NCBI GenBank assembly: GCA_905234655.1
Contig: CAJOJG010000032.1
Coordinates: 1 to 37,148 of the forward strand
Source of the DNA: an uncultured Bacteroidales bacterium
GTDB lineage: Bacteria; Bacteroidota; Bacteroidia; Bacteroidales; UBA3824
Length of the DNA stretch: 37,148 nucleotides
Reading direction: 5' to 3'
Shown piece by piece: positions 32,632 through 37,148 of the stretch. Positions within the stretch are counted from its first letter, which is position 1; each line of letters starts with the position of its first letter. The translations under genes and the position numbers were made by a program. Below the pieces are notes generated by a model. It was not told the origin of the DNA. It saw only the letters and a list, made by a program, of their open reading frames with translations, and searched no databases.

Positions 32632-34091
32632 TGAGGCTGCTGTTGGTATATATAATCGTTGCCGTAGTCGCGGTGGCGGCATACGGGCAGGATTTGGAGG
32701 TCGTGGGTGTCACTGACGGCGCGTACCCCGAAATCCTTGTCAGGGCGCGTGTCCTTGCGTCTGTGGACGATAGTGTGACTGTCACGGAGAAGAATGTCGC
32801 CGTGCCGTGCCGAGTAGAGGAGAGCGGCGCGAATATCGGTGCCAATGGCGGGCGTATGCATGTTTTTCTCGTCGAGGATTCGTATTATTTCCATAAGCAT
32901 GGCGTGTTTCCGCAGATTAAGAAGTCGCTCATGCGTGTCGGCGGTATCTTGGGCTCGTCGGACAATGCCAACATTCTTTATTTTGGACACGATGGCGGGT
33001 CTGTGAGGTATGTAAGCGCGGAGCAGACGTCGGACTTCCAGCTGCTTGCCGAGATGACTGGCTATAATCTCCGTCCGCAGTTGGACAGCTCTCTGACCGG
33101 CAATGACTTGTCGTCCGCGCTCAGCCTTGCCGTCCAATACTGCCGCCGTCATAGCCACAACCATGAGACTATCGTCCTCACGCTTGTTTCACGTGGGCTG
33201 CATATCGGGTCGTCAAGGCGTTTTGCGGACGGGCTGGCGGAGCAGATAGCGGGCAGTGCGATTTATCTTAATGTCCTTGTCTATGATTCCGAGTCCGAGA
33301 ATGTCAAGCGTGAGCTTCAGGAACTTGCGCAGGTGTCGGATGGATGTTACAGCGAGTTTACGGCGGAGGACATAGAGCCGGTTTTGGCTCAGTCGCTTGA
33401 GAAGATGGGGAAGGCGAAGTACAGGGAATATTTTAAGGATTTGGTCATTACTTTTAATGCCACGCAGAGCGGCGTCAGCAATAGTTTCACTGTCAACTTC
33501 GGCAATACGAGCGTGTTGTGCGAGTACACGAACCCGAGTAAGAGTGGCTTTATAGGCAAGTATCCACAGGCGGTTTCGCTGTTGATCGGGCTTGCGCTCG
33601 CGGTGGCGGCGACGGTGTTGTATTTCAAGTACCGCATGAGGATTATCCGCAAGATAGATAGTTCCACTCAGACCCATGTCGACGAAATCAAGCGTCAGAA
33701 CCGTATGCTGAAGCAGGAAATCGAGAAGTACAAGCGTCATCCGTTGAACATGGCGCATAAGTTCGACAATATTTTTGTCGAGGAGACGCTCATCGGCGCG
33801 GGGAAGATTGTGCCGAAGCTCGTCACGATGGACGGCGACCGGCAGCAGGTTTTTAATGTCACCAAGCTCACGATGACCATCGGCCGTAATGAGGCTAATG
33901 ACATTGTGCTCGAAAACCGCACGGTCTCCGGCATCCATGCGACGTTGACTAACGAGGGCGGCTTTTTCTTCATCGCCGACAACGACAGCACTAATGGCAT
34001 TTTTGTCAACGACATCCGCATCTCAAAAAGCAAAATCACCACCGGCGACCGAATCAGGATCGGCGCGGTGCTGGCGAAGATTGTGTATTAG
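32628..34091 (+). CDS. Periplasmic VWA-like / TM / cytoplasmic FHA protein
   Basis: This 487-residue protein has an N-terminal signal peptide or anchor, MMRLLLVYIIVAVVAVAAYG, a domain with VWA-type layout (MHVFLVEDSYYFHKHG, NDLSSALSLAVQYC, ETIVLTLVSRGL), a single membrane segment AVSLLIGLALAVAATVLYF, a basic coiled-coil stretch and a C-terminal FHA domain with IGRNEANDIVLENRTVSGIH and DSTNGIFVND. The MIDAS-like part reads EDSYYF, not the canonical D-x-S-x-S, so metal binding is doubtful. FHA domains bind phosphothreonine, which would couple an envelope event to cytoplasmic signalling. It overlaps the OB-fold-like gene. No kinase or phosphatase gene is next to it. Confidence 0.72.
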   Translation: MMRLLLVYIIVAVVAVAAYGQDLEVVGVTDGAYPEILVRARVLASVDDSVTVTEKNVAVPCRVEESGANIGANGGRMHVFLVEDSYYFHKHGVFPQIKKSLMRVGGILGSSDNANILYFGHDGGSVRYVSAEQTSDFQLLAEMTGYNLRPQLDSSLTGNDLSSALSLAVQYCRRHSHNHETIVLTLVSRGLHIGSSRRFADGLAEQIAGSAIYLNVLVYDSESENVKRELQELAQVSDGCYSEFTAEDIEPVLAQSLEKMGKAKYREYFKDLVITFNATQSGVSNSFTVNFGNTSVLCEYTNPSKSGFIGKYPQAVSLLIGLALAVAATVLYFKYRMRIIRKIDSSTQTHVDEIKRQNRMLKQEIEKYKRHPLNMAHKFDNIFVEETLIGAGKIVPKLVTMDGDRQQVFNVTKLTMTIGRNEANDIVLENRTVSGIHATLTNEGGFFFIADNDSTNGIFVNDIRISKSKITTGDRIRIGAVLAKIVY

Positions 34092-34233
34092 GAAGGGAAA
34101 ATTTACATGTCGGTCACGGAAATTCGGTCGAGAGAAAGGATTTTGAAATAGCAAAATATGTCTAAAACGTCCGCCATGTATTTTTTCAGGACGTTTTTCA
34201 ATAACAGACACTTACGCACCATCGCCGGACATA

Positions 34234-34275
34234 AAAAAACTCTGCGGCAAAATGATTCGCCGCAGAGTTTTTTTT
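34234..34275. terminator. Bidirectional terminator
   Basis: AAAACTCTGCGGC at 34236-34248 pairs perfectly with GCCGCAGAGTTTT at 34259-34271, with A-run on one side and T-run on the other, so it can end transcription in both directions between the FHA gene and the convergent glycosyltransferase genes. The rest of 34092-34315 carries no recognisable gene. Confidence 0.9.
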
Positions 34276-34315
34276 CATAAGCCTCTTGCACTGAAATCCA
34301 AGAGGGCAATTTTTT

Positions 34316-34681
34316 TTATCTTTCTTCTACAAATCTCTTGATGTCGTCAATCAGCGTACTTGACGCGAGGTCGTCGAGATGGTGTTCGTTGCGGTGTTCG
34401 CCGAGCGACGCGATGCGCGGAAAGACGATGATTGGTTTGCCCTGACGCATCGCGCTGATGATAGTCCCCATGCCGGCGTGGGCGACGATGAGCCGCGCCT
34501 TGCCGAACAATTCGTTGAACTCGTCGGGCGGCAGAAAATCGACGGACCTGACATTCTGCGGCGCGTATGTGTCGCGGAACGCCTGCACAACCACTTCTTC
34601 CGAAATCTCTTTGGCAATGCCGTCAACAATCCTCACAAACCTGTCGAACGGTGCTTGTGTGCCAACTGTTGCAAATATCAT
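34316..34681 (-). CDS. PssE/Alg13-like glycosyltransferase subunit, probably internally deleted
   Basis: This 121-residue protein starts MIFATVGTQAPFDRFVRIVD and has AHAGMGTIISAMRQGKPIIV and FPRIASLGEHRNEHH, the GT28/Alg13 C-terminal catalytic subunit signature. Such proteins work with an Alg14/PssD partner that anchors them at the membrane. Typical length is about 155-165 residues; here the segment after EHH jumps straight to LDDLASSTLIDDIKRFVEER, as if about 40 residues had been lost in frame. It lies 13 bases after the PssD-like gene. Whether it still works is doubtful. Confidence 0.75.
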   Translation of the reverse strand: MIFATVGTQAPFDRFVRIVDGIAKEISEEVVVQAFRDTYAPQNVRSVDFLPPDEFNELFGKARLIVAHAGMGTIISAMRQGKPIIVFPRIASLGEHRNEHHLDDLASSTLIDDIKRFVEER

Positions 34682-34694
34682 ATCTTATTGATAA

Positions 34695-35150
34695 TTAGCT
34701 GAATATGCTTCCTGCATAGACAATCCTGTCGCCGTCGGAAAGACTGTCCCACTGCGTGTAAACTTTGTCAACGAACCGCCGCGCAATCCTGCCGCTCGCG
34801 CTCAACTGTTCCACGTTTGCGACTGAATCTATCCAAATTGTCCTCACGCCGCACATCTTCGCCGCCATCAACGCCGTCAATCCCGGCGCGGCACCCGTGC
34901 TGAACACCGCCGCCGGCCGCTCTGTCCTGATGATTTTCACCATCTTGACCAACGCCACGGGCAGTTTCCAAAAGTTCCACCGTGAGAAGTCGCTGACGAC
35001 GTGAAACCTGTGTCCCTCGACCATAGTCGCGCATTTCTCATGCGTCGAGCAATACACGACTTCAAAATCGCGTTCCAATCCTTTTGCAATGCGCAGAAGT
35101 TGAATCCAATGTCCGCCGATTGACGCGACGGCAAGAAGGGTGCGGGGCAT
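34695..35150 (-). CDS. PssD/Alg14-like glycosyltransferase subunit
   Basis: This 151-residue protein has the Alg14/PssD features VASIGGHWIQLLRIA (about residues 8-22), STHEKCATMVEG, FSTGAAPGLTALMAAKMCG and TIWIDSVANVEQLSASG. It is the membrane-recruiting subunit that complexes with the Alg13/PssE-like partner encoded 13 bases downstream to add a sugar to a lipid-linked saccharide. Length is normal and the start is at the first Met. It is the first intact gene of the right-hand polysaccharide block, whose upstream genes are damaged. Confidence 0.88.
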   Translation of the reverse strand: MPRTLLAVASIGGHWIQLLRIAKGLERDFEVVYCSTHEKCATMVEGHRFHVVSDFSRWNFWKLPVALVKMVKIIRTERPAAVFSTGAAPGLTALMAAKMCGVRTIWIDSVANVEQLSASGRIARRFVDKVYTQWDSLSDGDRIVYAGSIFS

Positions 35151-35450
35151 GGTTTTTTAGTGGAAATGTATGCAGACGGTATCTGTGCCGACAGTATTGA
35201 CTATCAGCATAAAAAATATAGGGAATGCGGGCTAAATCTAATCTTATGAATTTAAATAGTCCTGCAGAATTTTGTCAAATATTGGCGTATATTTTCGAGG
35301 TGTCAAGTCAGTACGCACAGTTGTAATGTTGTAATGTTGTAATGTTGTAATGTTGTGATGCGATAGCCTATCAGCATGTACGCTACATATTCGGACATTA
35401 TTGGAAATCGGATGCCAATATTAAAATCGGCAAATTTGGTCAACATCGGG
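35151..35450. other. Decayed intergenic stretch with C-terminal remnant and acyltransferase debris
   Basis: No intact gene is present. On the minus strand a frame ending at TAA 35246-35244 reads RTDLTPRKYTPIFDKILQDY, which looks like the C-terminus of a lost protein that I cannot identify. From about 35454 to 35303 another minus-strand frame includes FPIMSEYVAYMLIGYRI, resembling the middle of an acyltransferase. An 8-bp tandem repeat at 35321-35360 lies between them. Confidence 0.45.
35321..35360. repeat. Tandem 8-bp repeat, five copies
   Basis: TTGTAATG occurs four times without interruption at 35321-35352, followed by a fifth copy with one change (TTGTGATG) at 35353-35360. Eight bases is not a multiple of three, so copy-number change shifts the reading frame of anything read across it. 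Confidence 0.95.
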
Positions 35451-35690
35451 TTAACAAACGCAAACACAAACCGGACGTTCCTTTTGCAACAACCATGCGC
35501 CCGTTATCATCACGAACACCGGCACAGCAAAATGGACGATGTGGTTGATGCCCATAATTACCGCATTGTCCGTGTCTGTGGCAGTGCCGCTATAATAGCG
35601 CAACGCTACCAAAGGTACGTGGTTGATTAACACGGCGATAGTGGCGATGATGCGAAGTACTTCGAGATAAAGGATGCGAGAGGATTTCAT
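35451..35690 (-). pseudogene. Acyltransferase family 3, N-terminal fragment
   Basis: The 79-residue frame begins MKSSRILYLEVLRIIATIAV with LINHVP and continues to HFAVPVFVMITGAWLL, the N-terminal helices and invariant His region of acyltransferase 3 proteins that O-acetylate surface glycans. Intact members have about 330-380 residues. Here the frame ends after RPVCVCVC at TAA 35453-35451, and a further acyltransferase-like piece appears downstream in another frame, so it is a truncated remnant. Its start overlaps the end of the GT4 fragment by four bases, the original operon spacing. Confidence 0.7.
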
Positions 35691-36245
35691 TGCTTGGTTA
35701 GTTGATTAATCTTTTCGTACCATTCATTGACAACATTATCAACCGAAAACTTCTTTGCTTTCACAATCGCATTCGTTGCCATCTGTTGCCGTAGATTGCT
35801 GTCGTCCATCAACTTACGCAGACTGCCGACGGTGTTGTCAATGTTGTAAGGCATCGGCGTAATAATCCCGTTCTTGCCGTCCTCGATTATGTCATATACA
35901 GCCAGATAACTGCCATAGACCACAGGCACTACGCCAAACTGCATCGCTTCAACGATAACAAGTCCAAAGCCCTCAAAATCAGATGTCAACATCAGGATTG
36001 ATGCCCTTTCATAATACGGACGTGGATTTTGGAAACCTTCAAAAGTTACATGGCGAAGTTGGTATCTGCCAACCAATGATTCGAGTTCGCTTCTGTCTGC
36101 GCCGTCGCCAACTATGGTCAGCCGCCAGTCAGGGTATTGGCTCTCGATTTTTGACCATGCGTCAATGATTCGGTAAACGCATTTCTGAGTGTTGTCAAGG
36201 CGTCCAACGTAGATTATTTCTTTCTGTTTATTGTCCGAATTATAT
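35687..36245 (-). pseudogene. Group 4 glycosyltransferase, C-terminal domain fragment
   Basis: From about 36245 the frame reads NKQKEIIYVGRLDNTQKCVY, then DWRLTIVGDGADRSELESLV, ILMLTSDFEGFGLVIVEAMQ and PMPYNIDNTVGSLRKLMDDS, the complete nucleotide-sugar-binding half of a GT4 enzyme including the E-x7-E region. There is no start codon or N-terminal domain: upstream is the end of a Wzy-like frame. The stop at 35687 overlaps the acyltransferase start. The part of it after 36076 could be translated alone from an internal start, but would lack the first strands. The gene was once full length. Confidence 0.75.
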
Positions 36246-37012
36246 ACAAATCCACCATGAGAGCGGCAATGATGCCAGTTGTAGATAATGTCGAAAACAA
36301 GGTAATAAATAAAATCGCAAAACTTTTGTTGCGTTTTATTGTCAAATTGTTTAGCATCAGATTACAGAAAAGCCCAACTACGATGAAACATGCAAAACGT
36401 CCAGCTTCCCATGTAAATCCGATATTGCGAAGAATTCCTAAGGTATGTTGATTACCCAAAGCAACAACAATAGCGTTGCCGTAAGTTGTACTGCCGTTGT
36501 CCCACACAGAGATTGTTGCAAACAAACTATATACAACATCATGCATTACAAGAGCCGACAACCATACTACGAGTGACAATACTGCCAAAAAAACAATCAC
36601 TATGTCATAATAAAAAAAACTCTTTCCCTTTATACAGATAAAATGATATATGGCATATTATGATAGAATAGACAATCCGGAAGTCTATCGAAACGATTCC
36701 GCCATAATTTATACATTGAGCAATATACCAACAAAAAAATATACCCAACAACACATATAAAGGGCTATTGTTTTTGCCAAGACAATACTTCAAAAAATAA
36801 TAACTAAACTTTCGCAAGTGTTTTAAGAGCCAAAAAAAATAATAAAAAAAGGCAGCAAAAATTTTGTAAATACACTGAAAATCAGTATATTTAAGCGTAC
36901 AAACAAAAATCATGCTGCCAGACAAAATTACAAAAAATTTCAAAGAAATATCAAAATTCTTTGTTGAAAATTTCGATAATTCAGGCAATGCCATTTTCAC
37001 GGTACTTGACAT
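36214..37012 (-). pseudogene. Wzy-type polymerase N-terminal part, frameshifted
   Basis: A first frame (start about 37012, or 36994) carries membrane segments and ends FYLYKGKEFFLL at TGA 36607-36605, after a run of eight T (36619-36612 on the minus strand). A second frame continues with IVIVFLAVLSLVVWLSALVM, NAIVVALGNQHTLGILRNIG, FTWEAGRFACF and LSTTGIIAALMV, matching an O-antigen polymerase. Deleting one T would join the frames as KGKEFFYYDIVIVFLAVLS. The polymerase then stops at 36214, where GT4 sequence begins in another frame, so the C-terminal third is missing. The segment is AT-rich. Sequence beyond 37051 holds nothing recognisable. Confidence 0.7.
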
Positions 37013-37148
37013 GCTGAATTTAAACGACAAAAGTCTCTGTCTTTCAACCAATTATAATGCTAAATATAGTCAGAGTATCAAATTCATACTCATACTCCTG
37101 ATGCCGTTTTTTTGCATTAAGAATGTTGCAAATTATTGCAAATCAAAA

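Noticed and set aside
3056..37012. Idea that the left GT-N/Wzy-C and right Wzy-N/GT-C chimeras are reciprocal products of one recombination
   Set aside because: The two GT halves differ in base composition, parts are missing between halves, and no shared repeat is visible at the junctions.
1..37148. tRNA, rRNA, CRISPR and insertion sequences
   Set aside because: No cloverleaf with CCA-type ends, no regularly spaced repeats and no transposase-like frame were seen by eye; short or diverged RNA genes cannot be excluded without a covariance search.

Overview
The window looks like a chromosomal segment of a Bacteroidales bacterium (Bacteroidota), probably from a gut-type habitat; the genus cannot be fixed from sequence alone. 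The indications are: several promoter-like sites with the Bacteroides -7 box TAnnTTTG and no purine-rich Shine-Dalgarno pattern; many lipoproteins; a GH43/GH97 pair; a debranching enzyme / glycogen synthase / GH57 cluster; an LptE, TPR protein and SecG neighbourhood behind a sigma-54 activator; and a GLUG-repeat secreted protein. No rRNA, tRNA, CRISPR array or intact insertion sequence was recognised.

Both ends (about 1-5500 and 34300-37148) are surface-polysaccharide loci containing two intact glycosyltransferases (1003-1848, 1860-3038), a PssD/PssE-like pair (34316-35150) and many broken pieces. The pieces include a Wzx-type flippase joined to a TupA-like ATP-grasp tail, a GT N-terminus joined to a Wzy C-terminus, a frameshifted Wzy N-terminus joined to a GT4 C-terminus, an acyltransferase fragment ending beside an 8-bp tandem repeat, and two short C-terminal remnants. 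A frameshifted small gene overlapping a DUF6575-like gene sits inside the left locus.

The core is orderly. Positions 5535-8539 carry a cytoplasmic GH43 and a lipoprotein GH97. Position 8812 starts a long-chain acyl-CoA ligase closed by a good terminator. On the minus strand from 23987 to 10679 lie a GLUG-repeat secreted protein, MazG, NamZ (exo-muramidase), then a storage-polysaccharide operon (debranching enzyme, glycogen synthase-like GT, GH57), a medium-chain-type acyl-CoA synthetase and a SpmA-SpmB-type membrane protein. Positions 24170-27962 on the plus strand carry a sigma-54 activator without a sensory domain, LptE, a low-complexity TPR protein and SecG.

The most striking unit is the minus-strand operon 31783-29325: an unknown lipoprotein, a lipoprotein whose C-terminal domain is an apparently active barnase-type ribonuclease, its cognate-looking barstar, and a propeller-like lipoprotein. 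Barnase/barstar chemistry is known; a lipidated barnase with a cytoplasmic barstar and two accessory lipoproteins in a Bacteroidales operon is the best candidate here for an undescribed system. Next to it are a ferredoxin, a YczE-like membrane domain fused to a cytidylate-kinase-like domain, and an OB-fold-like lipoprotein overlapping a periplasmic VWA-like / TM / cytoplasmic FHA protein.
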